From NCBI RefSeq assembly GCF_001983995.1, contig NZ_CP019450.1:1550001-1614000 (forward strand): a stretch of DNA of 64,000 nucleotides. The letters run 5' to 3'. Positions 36,109 through 44,408 of this stretch are shown here, piece by piece. This DNA comes from Halioglobus japonicus (GTDB taxonomy: Bacteria > Pseudomonadota > Gammaproteobacteria > Pseudomonadales > Halieaceae). How positions within the stretch are numbered: position 1 is the first letter of the stretch; each line of letters starts with the position of its first letter. The position numbers were made by a program, and so were the translations under genes. The notes under the pieces are model-generated. The model saw only the letters and a list, made by a program, of their open reading frames with translations, was not told the origin of the DNA and ran no database searches.

Positions 36109-36501
36109 GTGCACTTAGTAAAGATCGTTTACATCGAGGACAATATCTCGAATATGACCTTGGTGAGAAAAATTATTGATCTTGTCGACTCAATTGAAAT
36201 GGTCGGCGCATCGACAGGTGGTGAAGGCATTGAGCTGGTGCGTTCAACACTCCCAGACATCGTACTTCTGGATATCAACTTGCCGGATATGGACGGCTTC
36301 AGCGTTCTACGCACCTTGAAAGAGGACAGTAGCACTGAGCGTATCCCCGTAGTGGCACTTACAGCCTCGGCCACCCGGGCGGAAGTATTGGAAGGGAGAA
36401 AATTGGGCTTTGATCGCTACCTCACCAAGCCCTTTAATATTAAAGAATTTCTAGACCTGCTGAGCAATCTCGCACCCACTGCTGAAGCATTGAAACTATG
36501 A
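36109..36501 (+). CDS. Single-domain response regulator (DivK-like)
   Basis: 130 residues from GTG with a GGGAGGA ribosome site. KIVYIEDNISNMTLVRKII, phospho-Asp in IVLLDINLPDMDGF, Thr in VALTASATRAEV and Lys in YLTKPFNIKEFLDLL make a complete receiver without output domain. It precedes the large hybrid kinase by 18 bases under a shared promoter, so the two are likely partners in one phosphorelay. Confidence 0.9.
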   Translation: MHLVKIVYIEDNISNMTLVRKIIDLVDSIEMVGASTGGEGIELVRSTLPDIVLLDINLPDMDGFSVLRTLKEDSSTERIPVVALTASATRAEVLEGRKLGFDRYLTKPFNIKEFLDLLSNLAPTAEALKL

Positions 36502-36519
36502 GTCGCTGGGGAATATCCT

Positions 36520-39500
36520 ATGGCCGATAATCACCCGCTTGTTGCACCGAAACATACTCCGAGACAACTTCCTGAGTCGTTGCGGCTGTTGATAGGTGGC
36601 GTGGTTTTTGTGCTATTACTCCAATTTATCTACATGGCGTCTGTTACGCTGGCATATCGCGAGCTGCAAAGAGACGTTGATCATGCCGCTGCGGCTTTAA
36701 TCTCGACTCGTGCAAACGAAGTTGCTGTTTACAGTCTGTGGGTCGACATGATGGGCCCCGTCCTAACTCGTTCACCGCCCGTCAGGGCGTTTGCAGACCA
36801 GGGCCTGGGTTCAGATGCATCTCAGGTTGGGAGTTCGAATGATGAGTTGTTCGAATGGCTGTCCGACGTTCTGGTCAGTCATCCAAATATGCAGGGTATC
36901 TACTTCGTCAATGAGTCGTTGGATGAGGTGACGTACTCGATTCAACGCGGGCCATCTGACACCCCCACCAGTGGCATGTATGTCGATACCGAGGCCCTTA
37001 TGGCGGCCTTACGTCAGCCAGGCTTGGGCAGTGCCGTAGTGAGTTCGGAAACGGAGATACGGTACCACTCGCTTGAGCTCTTACAAGGGCTTGATGAAGA
37101 AAACAGTTACACGATCCCCGGGCGGCTCACTGCGATACATCTATTCGATTCCCAGGGGCGGCCGGCGGGGCAAATGGTAATTCAGTACTGCATCGTAAAA
37201 TGGGCCAAATCCATTGCGCTTAGGGATCCGTCGAATCTTCTGTCCAGCTATCTGGTGGACGAACGCAACCAGTTTTTAGGTGTAGACGTTGTCAGTGACA
37301 GGGCCAGGGATTTTCTGCATTCCCAGCTTCAACCTGAATCGCTCATGGGCTGGCAAGAGGGTGGTCTTATGCAGGCCTATCAGAGGAACGGCGAGTTTGT
37401 GATCGCGGCGCGAGTGCCACTGGCAGAAGAAGGCATTATTCGCGAACTCAGCCAGGTCTTAATCGGCAAGCCCGAGGTCGTCGCTAGTTACCATGCACAG
37501 CTGACCCGGGATAACTTTATTGCCGGTGCTGTACTTTTGGTTGTTCAGTCGCTGTTCTGTATCTACCTCTATCAGTCTATATATCGGAGAAACCGTCTTT
37601 TGCAGAGCAATGTCGAATACGAGCGCATCGTAGAGCACAGTCTCGCAGGAGTCATGGTTGTTGCCACCGATGGCGAAGTGTTGTCGTGTAATGAAGCGGG
37701 CCTGACGATATTTGGCTTTGAAGACGAGCAAATCGTAGGTGACGATCTATATCGCCGAGTGCATTGCGGCGACGATGTCAGGCTTAGTTTCGAGGTGCTG
37801 GACGAACTTGCCGACCGCGGGCACGGTAACAACGAGGTAACTTGGACGGTGGCCGGGCAGAAGTTGGAGCTACTGATCAATGTGGCCTGGTTGGATTATG
37901 AGGGCCACGAAGGGGCTTTTACACTCATCATTGTTGATAATAGCGGGCAGGTCGCTCTGCGTCATCGCATGGTATCCGCCAATGAGAAGCTAGAGGATGA
38001 AGTTCGTAAACGCACTATTGAACTTGAAAAAGCGCATGAGCTGGCCCTGACAACCAACGAGCTGAAAACCGGGTTTATTGCTAATATCAGTCACGAGCTG
38101 CGCACGCCCATTCACGGCATCTCTGGTACATTGCGCCTGCTGCGCCAGGATCCGCTCAACGAACGTCAGAATCACCGCCTAATGATGGCGGAGGAGAGCG
38201 TTGCCGAACTCAGTCGCATTATCGGCGGCATAATCGATGTGTCGAAACTCGAGGCCGACCGACTCGATCTCGAGGAGTCCGAGATCAGTTTGCCAACGGT
38301 GATAAACAAGGTAGTGGCAGATATCGCGCCACGGGCGGCCAAGAAAGGACTGGAGTTGGTCGTCGATATCGTGGACGTGAGTGAAGGGCTGATCTATGGC
38401 GACGGCGATCGCGTAGGGACGGTGATTGAGTCGTTGCTGGACAACGCAGTCAAATTCTCCGAGCAGGGCGAAATCTATGTGCTAGGTAGCACATCCCTTG
38501 GCTACGAAGATGAAGTGTTGTTCCATCTGAGTGTGCTTGACGACGGTCCGGGTGTGACGCCATCTGAGGTGGAAAGCCTATTCGATCCCTACTATCGTGG
38601 TCAGGCAGCCGGGGACGAAGGCTGGAAGCCAGGTGTTGGCATGGGCCTCGCGGTTGGTCGCCAATACTGCAGACTGATGGGCGGTGAACTACATGTCGAG
38701 GCACCCGAGAGTGGTGGCAGCCGCTTTACCATGGAACTTCGATTAAGTGCGTTGGAACCGGAGCGGGTTACCAGTCTTGTTGCCGACGGGGTTTTACAAC
38801 AACGGCGTATCGTGGTCATGGAGAGTGGTCCAAATGCCTTGTCAGTCATGCGCCGCACGTTGGATGCGCAACGAGTTCAGGCGCATTTCTGTGAAGATTT
38901 AATGGATTTGAAACTCTCCCAGTGGGAGTCGCTGGATACACTAATAGTGCCGCTGGGGGTCTATGAAGAGTATCGCAGCATGATCCGGGATCGGCTTAAT
39001 CGGGATAAGGGTACTGTGCCACCTCTGGTGCTGGTAACTGCCTATCCGCTGCCAGAAATTCTTATGCGACAAACAAGTTTCGACGACAACGTATTTCTTC
39101 TGAGGAAGCCGGTCACGCCATTCACTCTGGAGAATGCGATTCTGCAGGCCGAGGGCGAGCAGCCGCCGACGCACGGTGATAGTCGCGAGCTGGGCGACGA
39201 CGATAGCAGAAAGATCTGGGAGGTATTACCTTCATTGACGGTCATGGTTGTCGATGATAACGAGATCAATCTGCGAGTGGTCGGTGGCCTACTCGAAAGC
39301 TACGGAACGAACGTTGATTACGCGCGCCAAGGCCAGGAGGCGATAGATATTTTGTTGCGCAACCGCGGCAAAGTGTATGACGCCATTGTAATGGACTGCC
39401 AGATGCCGGTAATGGATGGCTATGAGGCTACTCGACGTATTCGTGCTGGCACGGCCGGTATTGAGCGTCGCAACGTACCTGTTGTAGCCGTCACTGCCGG

Positions 39501-40038
39501 TGCCATGGGCGCGGATCGTGCCAAGTGTCTTGAGTCGGGCATGAATGATTACCTAGTCAAACCACTTGAGCCCAATGCCCTTGAGCTCAGCCTGGTGCGC
39601 TGTGCGGACGGCAGTGACGTAAGCGAGAGAAGCCAGGTTCAGAGTTTGGCCGCGAAAAGCGAGGAATTGAAGCTGGCAGAAAGAAACCTGAGAGGCCTGC
39701 CAGACTGGAGTCGAGAAGATCTCGAGCGGCGTATACTCCACAACCGCGATATATTCCATACTATTGTTGAGCTCTATACTCGTACCTCTCCAGACCTTGT
39801 TGCCCAGATGGACGATACGCTGGAGGCTGCCAATTATCGTGATTTGCGAACTGCAGCCCATGATCTGAAAGGCATGGCGGATAATATCAGCGCCTCCAAA
39901 GTAGCCTATCTCGCCCGCGACATAGAAATGGCCACGCTCGACCGACGCATCGATGACGTCAGTGCTTTGCTGGAGTTACTCAAGCGATGTAACCGGCGCC
40001 TGGTGGGGCTGCTGGAGGAAGAAACTCAAGCGCTTTAA
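36520..40038 (+). CDS. Large BarA-like hybrid sensor kinase with HPt domain
   Basis: 1172 residues. Membrane helices at about 24-46 and 327-346 frame a periplasmic sensor of some 280 residues. Then come a PAS domain (YERIVEHSLAGVMVVATDGE), HisKA with phospho-His near 524 (ANISHELRTPIHGISG), HATPase (SLLDNAVKFSE, LDDGPGV, GMGLAVG), a degenerate first receiver, a complete second receiver (VMVVDDNEINL, Asp near 958 in IVMDCQMPVMDGYEAT, VKPL) and a C-terminal HPt (AAHDLKGMADNI, His near 1113). It could run a full multistep relay to the upstream single receiver. The ligand is unknown. Confidence 0.93.
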   Translation: MADNHPLVAPKHTPRQLPESLRLLIGGVVFVLLLQFIYMASVTLAYRELQRDVDHAAAALISTRANEVAVYSLWVDMMGPVLTRSPPVRAFADQGLGSDASQVGSSNDELFEWLSDVLVSHPNMQGIYFVNESLDEVTYSIQRGPSDTPTSGMYVDTEALMAALRQPGLGSAVVSSETEIRYHSLELLQGLDEENSYTIPGRLTAIHLFDSQGRPAGQMVIQYCIVKWAKSIALRDPSNLLSSYLVDERNQFLGVDVVSDRARDFLHSQLQPESLMGWQEGGLMQAYQRNGEFVIAARVPLAEEGIIRELSQVLIGKPEVVASYHAQLTRDNFIAGAVLLVVQSLFCIYLYQSIYRRNRLLQSNVEYERIVEHSLAGVMVVATDGEVLSCNEAGLTIFGFEDEQIVGDDLYRRVHCGDDVRLSFEVLDELADRGHGNNEVTWTVAGQKLELLINVAWLDYEGHEGAFTLIIVDNSGQVALRHRMVSANEKLEDEVRKRTIELEKAHELALTTNELKTGFIANISHELRTPIHGISGTLRLLRQDPLNERQNHRLMMAEESVAELSRIIGGIIDVSKLEADRLDLEESEISLPTVINKVVADIAPRAAKKGLELVVDIVDVSEGLIYGDGDRVGTVIESLLDNAVKFSEQGEIYVLGSTSLGYEDEVLFHLSVLDDGPGVTPSEVESLFDPYYRGQAAGDEGWKPGVGMGLAVGRQYCRLMGGELHVEAPESGGSRFTMELRLSALEPERVTSLVADGVLQQRRIVVMESGPNALSVMRRTLDAQRVQAHFCEDLMDLKLSQWESLDTLIVPLGVYEEYRSMIRDRLNRDKGTVPPLVLVTAYPLPEILMRQTSFDDNVFLLRKPVTPFTLENAILQAEGEQPPTHGDSRELGDDDSRKIWEVLPSLTVMVVDDNEINLRVVGGLLESYGTNVDYARQGQEAIDILLRNRGKVYDAIVMDCQMPVMDGYEATRRIRAGTAGIERRNVPVVAVTAGAMGADRAKCLESGMNDYLVKPLEPNALELSLVRCADGSDVSERSQVQSLAAKSEELKLAERNLRGLPDWSREDLERRILHNRDIFHTIVELYTRTSPDLVAQMDDTLEAANYRDLRTAAHDLKGMADNISASKVAYLARDIEMATLDRRIDDVSALLELLKRCNRRLVGLLEEETQAL

Positions 40039-40060
40039 GTCGATGAGTTGGCTGACACCG

Positions 40061-41068
40061 TCAGGGGTGGTACTGAACAGTTCTCGTCAACGGTTGTGTT
40101 GGTACGCCACGTGGAATTTCTGTGGGTTTGAGAGCGGCGTATTTTTTCTGCTTGTACATTGCCCTGTCGGCATATCGGAGAAGCGCCGGTAGGTCGGGAC
40201 ATTCGGGATAGGTTGCTATGCCTATTGCTGGCCGGCAGGTGACATCGATCTCACCCACTCGAAAGGGTTCGTCAAAGGCGCCTTCTATGCGTTTAGTCAG
40301 GCTCTTAACTTCACAAAGGTCTTGCAGAATGTCGGTGAGAATGACAAATTCGTCGCCTCCCAATCTGGCCAGCAGATCGCATTGACGCACCAGAGAATTT
40401 AGTCGACTAGCCACGCCCTTGAGCAATTCATCACCGACATCGTGGCCATAGCTGTCGTTAATCAGCTTGAAGCCGTTAAGATCAAGAAACATAAGCGCCA
40501 GCGAGTGTTTTCTCCGACGTGCCTGTTTAATCGCGCGCTCTCCGACTTCCTGCAGCATCAGACGATTCGGTAGCCCTGTGAGGCAGTCGTAGCGTGCTGC
40601 GCAGGCCAGCAGCTCGTTTTGCTCGGCCGTCCGCTCCAGCTCTTCCTGAAGGCGTTGGGTGATTTCCTTGCGTTCTACGGCGTAACGAATCCCCCGCGAG
40701 AGTAGTTCTGGGCTAAGTTGGCTTTTTGGGAGATAGTCCTGAGCGCCCGAGCGCAGTGCCCATGCCGCCACTTCATCGTCCTCATTGCCTGTAAGCACTA
40801 CAATCGGCAGTGCCGGCACGCGGTTGCTGATGTCGTCGATCTTGTCGACACCCTGGTGATCAGGGAGGCCGAGATCGAGTAGTAGTATGTCAAACACATT
40901 GCGCTCTATGGCTGCCAAAGTATCGTCCAGGCGTGTGACAAAGCAAGCTTCCAGATGCTGCGGGAATGCGCGGTTCAGCATCTCTTTGATGAGTTCGGCA
41001 TCTGCTAGGTTGTCTTCCGCAACTAATATTCTTCGGATAGCTGGAGCGATAGTTGGTGTCGTTAACAT
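40061..41068 (-). CDS. Receiver-GGDEF diguanylate cyclase
   Basis: 335 residues. An N-terminal receiver (RILVAEDNLADAELIKEML, Asp in ILLLDLGLPDHQGV, Lys in YLPKSQL) and a coiled segment lead to a GGDEF domain with YDCLTGLPNR, LDLNGFKLINDSYGH and an intact ARLGGDEF preceded by the I-site RQCD. Phosphorylation would be expected to activate cyclic-di-GMP synthesis. It is the last gene of a four-gene minus-strand operon, overlapping the kinase before it by 7 bases. Confidence 0.95.
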   Translation of the reverse strand: MLTTPTIAPAIRRILVAEDNLADAELIKEMLNRAFPQHLEACFVTRLDDTLAAIERNVFDILLLDLGLPDHQGVDKIDDISNRVPALPIVVLTGNEDDEVAAWALRSGAQDYLPKSQLSPELLSRGIRYAVERKEITQRLQEELERTAEQNELLACAARYDCLTGLPNRLMLQEVGERAIKQARRRKHSLALMFLDLNGFKLINDSYGHDVGDELLKGVASRLNSLVRQCDLLARLGGDEFVILTDILQDLCEVKSLTKRIEGAFDEPFRVGEIDVTCRPAIGIATYPECPDLPALLRYADRAMYKQKKYAALKPTEIPRGVPTQPLTRTVQYHP

Positions 41069-41784
41069 GGTGCATCTCCTTGATTTCGAAGAGGCATTCT
41101 GCAGTGCACTGCTAGCCCGCCTAGAGCACTGTGATTGAAAGAAATATGACCGCCCGCCAAGTCGACGATTCGACAGCAGTGAGCGAGGCCCATGCCAATG
41201 CCAGGGTACTCCTCTGCCCCATGCAGACGAGAGAAGAGCGATGAAATCTGTTCGTAATCTTTGGGCTTTACTCCAATGCCATTGTCCTCCACCAGAAGCT
41301 CAAACTGGTTCGCTATTGAGCTTGCAGAAATTGCAATTTGTGCTGCGTTACCGGTGAGCTGGTAAGTTAAGGCGTTGTTCAGCAGATGCTTCAGTAATTC
41401 CTCGAACTGAGCTCGATCACCTGTGATGTATTGATTGGATGCTTTCGAATGGACGACGGCACCGGCCTCTCGAAGTTTGGCTTGTAGCTCGCTCAGTACA
41501 TTAGCGATGGCCTGGTCAACGTCGATTGGCTGGCCCTCCTGCCGCTCGCTGGCTAGTTTAGTATAGTGAAGAAGCGCCGCGAGCATTGTCTGACTACGCG
41601 CACCATTTTCGGCGACGAGTTCTAGCCAGAAGCGTTCCTTGTCGTCCAGGCGCGAGTCCAGACGATCCAGCAATAATCCCGAAAATTGTACGACCGAACG
41701 TAGCGGTGCGCCCATGTCATGGGCAAGCCCGTATAGCAGTCTTTGTTCAATATCAGTCTGGTTTGTAGGCTCAAGTCGGCTCAT
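41062..41784 (-). CDS. Short soluble histidine kinase without sensor domain
   Basis: 240 residues. It has only a dimerisation helix (LLYGLAHDMGAPLRSVVQFS, His in AHD) and an ATPase domain with LLNNALTYQL, VEDNGIGVKP and PGIGMGLAHC. It resembles the kinase module of phytochrome-like proteins but lacks any input region, so its signal must come from a partner, perhaps the overlapping receiver or PAS kinase. It overlaps the preceding receiver gene by 4 bases and the following GGDEF gene by 7 bases. Confidence 0.9.
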   Translation of the reverse strand: MSRLEPTNQTDIEQRLLYGLAHDMGAPLRSVVQFSGLLLDRLDSRLDDKERFWLELVAENGARSQTMLAALLHYTKLASERQEGQPIDVDQAIANVLSELQAKLREAGAVVHSKASNQYITGDRAQFEELLKHLLNNALTYQLTGNAAQIAISASSIANQFELLVEDNGIGVKPKDYEQISSLFSRLHGAEEYPGIGMGLAHCCRIVDLAGGHISFNHSALGGLAVHCRMPLRNQGDAPC

Positions 41785-42335
41785 ACTTCGCTCTCTTGAA
41801 AGTTTGGGGTTGCAGGCTGATCTGCGCGTGGAAGCGCGACTATGTTAATCCAGAACGTTTCGATCATTTGTATGACATTGAGAAAATCCTGTAGCTGAAC
41901 GGGTTTGGTAATAAAGCAGTTAGCGTGAAGCTGATAGGTTTCTTGAATGTCGCGGCTGGCCTCAGAACTGGATAGTACGATGATTGGAATACACCTGAGG
42001 TTTTCATCGGCTTTGACCTGGGCGAGAATTTCCCTGCCGCTTACCTTAGGTAGGTTTAAGTCGAGCAAGATCAGGTCAGGTAAGTTTGTGGACGAATGGG
42101 GTTCACGTTGTAGTAGATAATCCAGGGCTGTCTCGCCGTCGGTGATGACATCCAGCTGATTGGTGAGTCGCCCCGTTTCCAGAAGTGCTTCGCGGGTGAG
42201 TTCAATATCTCCAGGATTGTCCTCGATAAGGAGAATGCTTATCGAGCCACTCGCCCTGGTCGAGTCATCGCTTTGACCATCGATCCTACTTATACTTCGG
42301 TTAAATGGGGATAGGTTATGCGACTGACTTGACAT
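41781..42335 (-). CDS. Rcp1-type single-domain response regulator
   Basis: 184 residues. A 30-residue N-terminal tail precedes the receiver: ISILLIEDNPGDIELTREAL, Asp in LILLDLNLPKVSGREIL, Ser in IVLSSSEASRDI and Lys in CFITKPVQLQDFLNV. The EDNPGD start and the longer alpha4-beta5 region are typical of regulators paired with phytochrome-type kinases. It overlaps the upstream PAS kinase by 20 bases and the downstream kinase by 4, so it may carry phosphate between them. Confidence 0.92.
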   Translation of the reverse strand: MSSQSHNLSPFNRSISRIDGQSDDSTRASGSISILLIEDNPGDIELTREALLETGRLTNQLDVITDGETALDYLLQREPHSSTNLPDLILLDLNLPKVSGREILAQVKADENLRCIPIIVLSSSEASRDIQETYQLHANCFITKPVQLQDFLNVIQMIETFWINIVALPRADQPATPNFQESEV

Positions 42336-43695
42336 GATGACCTTCCTCGCTGGTATTGCTACTGCTGTCGGCGCTAGTGGCGTTCTTTCTGGGCCATTTC
42401 AGGACGAATCGAGAACCCTGATCGGCGCTGCGATCGAGACTGATAGTGGCGTCATGTCGCTCGGCTACCCGCTTGCAAATGGCGAGCCCCAAACCCGTGC
42501 CCGGATAGTCTGCTCTTGAGTTCAATCGCGAAAACATTTCGAACAATGAGTCGGCATACTTTGGAGGGATGCCAATGCCGTTGTCGCTTACGCTGATCGT
42601 CCATAGGTCCTCGTGACATTCAGCAGATACTTCGACACAGGGCGCTGCGGATTCGTTGAATTTTATGCCGTTAGTAATCAGGTTGGTAAGCAGCTGCAGA
42701 ATCTGGGAGTGCACACCTACTATTGTAGGCAGGTCATGCCATTGAACACTGCCGTTAGCTTCAGACAGAGAAATCTGCAGTGTTGTACATACCTGTTCAA
42801 GTACAATATTGAGGTTTACCTGCGCATAATTCTCGGCACTCTGATCTACCCGGCAAAAGCTAAGAATATCGGTGATCATGGTCTTGGTGGTGGTTGCTGA
42901 ATTGGTAATATACTCCAAGTATTCGCGGGATTTGTGGTCGAGTGAATCTGCCGCGCGTTTCTCTAGGAGTTGGCTGAAGCTATGCATCATGCGCACAGGT
43001 TCTTGTAGGTCATGTGAACAAATAAAGGCGAAACGTTCCAGTTGCTCATTGGACTGGGTAAGCTTTTCAAGAGCAACATTCATTTCCCGATTGCTTTCCT
43101 CGAGTTGCTGCATCACCCGGCGACGGTCACTAACATCCATAACGGAGATTGCAACTGAACGATCCTTACCCAGCACAACAGGCGCCAGCCCGATTTGCAG
43201 CGGCAGTAGTTCACCGCTCCGCGACAAGCCGAATAATTGATCATTCCCTTCAGACATATTGCGCTGGCGGTTTTCCTGCGAGAAGGCGGTGCGATAGCGC
43301 GGATGGATTGAGCGTTTTTCCTGTGGAATCAGGTTCTCGATAGGCATATCCATAAACTCCTCCTCCGAAAAACCAAACAATCGACACGCTGCGCTATTGG
43401 CCTCAGTTATGAGCCCCTTGCTGTTGATGATTAGCAGGCCAGTCGGCATCAGCCGGTTGATGGCCCTGGCGCGCTCACCTGCCTGAACGAGTTTGTCGCT
43501 GAGCTGGTTGTACTGTTGTGGTTGGAAGGCCAGCAGCAACAGCGCCATGGGAGTAACCAGGAGGTGACTCCACAGCAGGGCCTTCGAGCCGAAAAACTCG
43601 GTTGTCTCGAAAAGCAGCTGATAGTACGACACCAGACCAAATATCAACTGCAGGCACAGCAGCAATAACACCAGTGGCATGGCGAACTTACGCAT
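42316..43695 (-). CDS. Membrane PAS histidine kinase, first gene of signalling operon
   Basis: 459 residues. Two N-terminal helices (MPLVLLLLCLQLIFGLVSYY and SHLLVTPMALLLLAF) anchor it, followed by a PAS (LLIINSKGLITEANSAACRLF), HisKA (FAFICSHDLQEPVRMMHSFS, phospho-His in SHD) and HATPase (LITNGIKFNE, VSDNGIGIP, GTGLGLAIC). The HDLQEP H-box again belongs to the phytochrome-type kinase group. It starts the operon kinase-receiver-kinase-receiver/GGDEF. A GCCGATAG element lies upstream at 43792-43785 on the same strand but with a poor -35, so sigma-28 control is only a possibility. Confidence 0.92.
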   Translation of the reverse strand: MRKFAMPLVLLLLCLQLIFGLVSYYQLLFETTEFFGSKALLWSHLLVTPMALLLLAFQPQQYNQLSDKLVQAGERARAINRLMPTGLLIINSKGLITEANSAACRLFGFSEEEFMDMPIENLIPQEKRSIHPRYRTAFSQENRQRNMSEGNDQLFGLSRSGELLPLQIGLAPVVLGKDRSVAISVMDVSDRRRVMQQLEESNREMNVALEKLTQSNEQLERFAFICSHDLQEPVRMMHSFSQLLEKRAADSLDHKSREYLEYITNSATTTKTMITDILSFCRVDQSAENYAQVNLNIVLEQVCTTLQISLSEANGSVQWHDLPTIVGVHSQILQLLTNLITNGIKFNESAAPCVEVSAECHEDLWTISVSDNGIGIPPKYADSLFEMFSRLNSRADYPGTGLGLAICKRVAERHDATISLDRSADQGSRFVLKWPRKNATSADSSSNTSEEGHHVKSVA

Positions 43696-43898
43696 ATTGC
43701 ATCCCGATTACCTTGACCTGAGCGTGTCAGATCTGTCGCATTTCGACATCACGATCGCCTTTGTAAACTTCGATATTCCAGGTTCTATCGGCCGCTGGCG
43801 GCTTCTCTGAAATACATGACCGAGCACGCCAATAAATATTATGCCGGAGCCTTAAGTTACGCCTTTCGTCGTCGATAATGTTGGGTAGAGGTAGGTGT

Positions 43899-44408
43899 AT
43901 GAGTCAGTGTTTCGTTACCATTTTTGTTGGGGTAGCCCTGGCCGTATTGGCAGGTTCGCTACGTGCGCAGGAGTCATTACTCATGGAGATCCGCTGGCAG
44001 ACGCCGGCTGTAGAGCCTCGTTACAGCACGCGAGATGCCCGACCAGAGCAACAGTTAGTGCAAGTAGTGACGGGCAGCACCACGCGGTTGCAGCGCCAGA
44101 GCGGCGTGGATTATGAGCTACGGTCCAGCTATCTTGGCTTGCCTCAGGTTCAGCAGGTGGCCCATGATGTTGAGGCCTTCAGTGTCACGCCGGGTGTTGA
44201 GGGTGACACGGTCATCGCCGACCTGTCGGTCACTAAGAAACGCGGTAGTGAGAGATTTAGCTTTGATACTCGACTGCTGGGGCAAATCGGCGAGTGGCTC
44301 GTCGTGCTGCCGGAGCAAAGCGCATCGCAATCCAGCCATAGCTACTCCAAGCGATCCAGCAGTCATGAGGCACCGGCGCTTTACCTTCGTTTTACCCGTT
44401 CTCGGTAG
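43899..44408 (+). CDS. Small exported protein of unknown function
   Basis: About 169 residues from ATG 43899, where an AGGT-rich site precedes the start. A signal peptide is clear (FVTIFVGVALAVLAG, cleavage after RAQ). The mature part is mostly beta with SGVDYELRSSYLGLPQVQQV and SFDTRLLGQIGEWLVVLP, then a Ser-rich tail, and ends with YLRFTRSR. The pattern is a little like the short N-terminal region of secretin-associated proteins, but I do not recognise a family. Its last 17 bases overlap the convergent TPR-GGDEF gene. Confidence 0.7.
   Translation: MSQCFVTIFVGVALAVLAGSLRAQESLLMEIRWQTPAVEPRYSTRDARPEQQLVQVVTGSTTRLQRQSGVDYELRSSYLGLPQVQQVAHDVEAFSVTPGVEGDTVIADLSVTKKRGSERFSFDTRLLGQIGEWLVVLPEQSASQSSHSYSKRSSSHEAPALYLRFTRSR

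Noticed and set aside
43785..43811. Sigma-28 promoter for the kinase operon at 43695
   Set aside because: The -10 GCCGATAG is good, but the -35 (TTCA) is poor; mentioned in the gene entry only.
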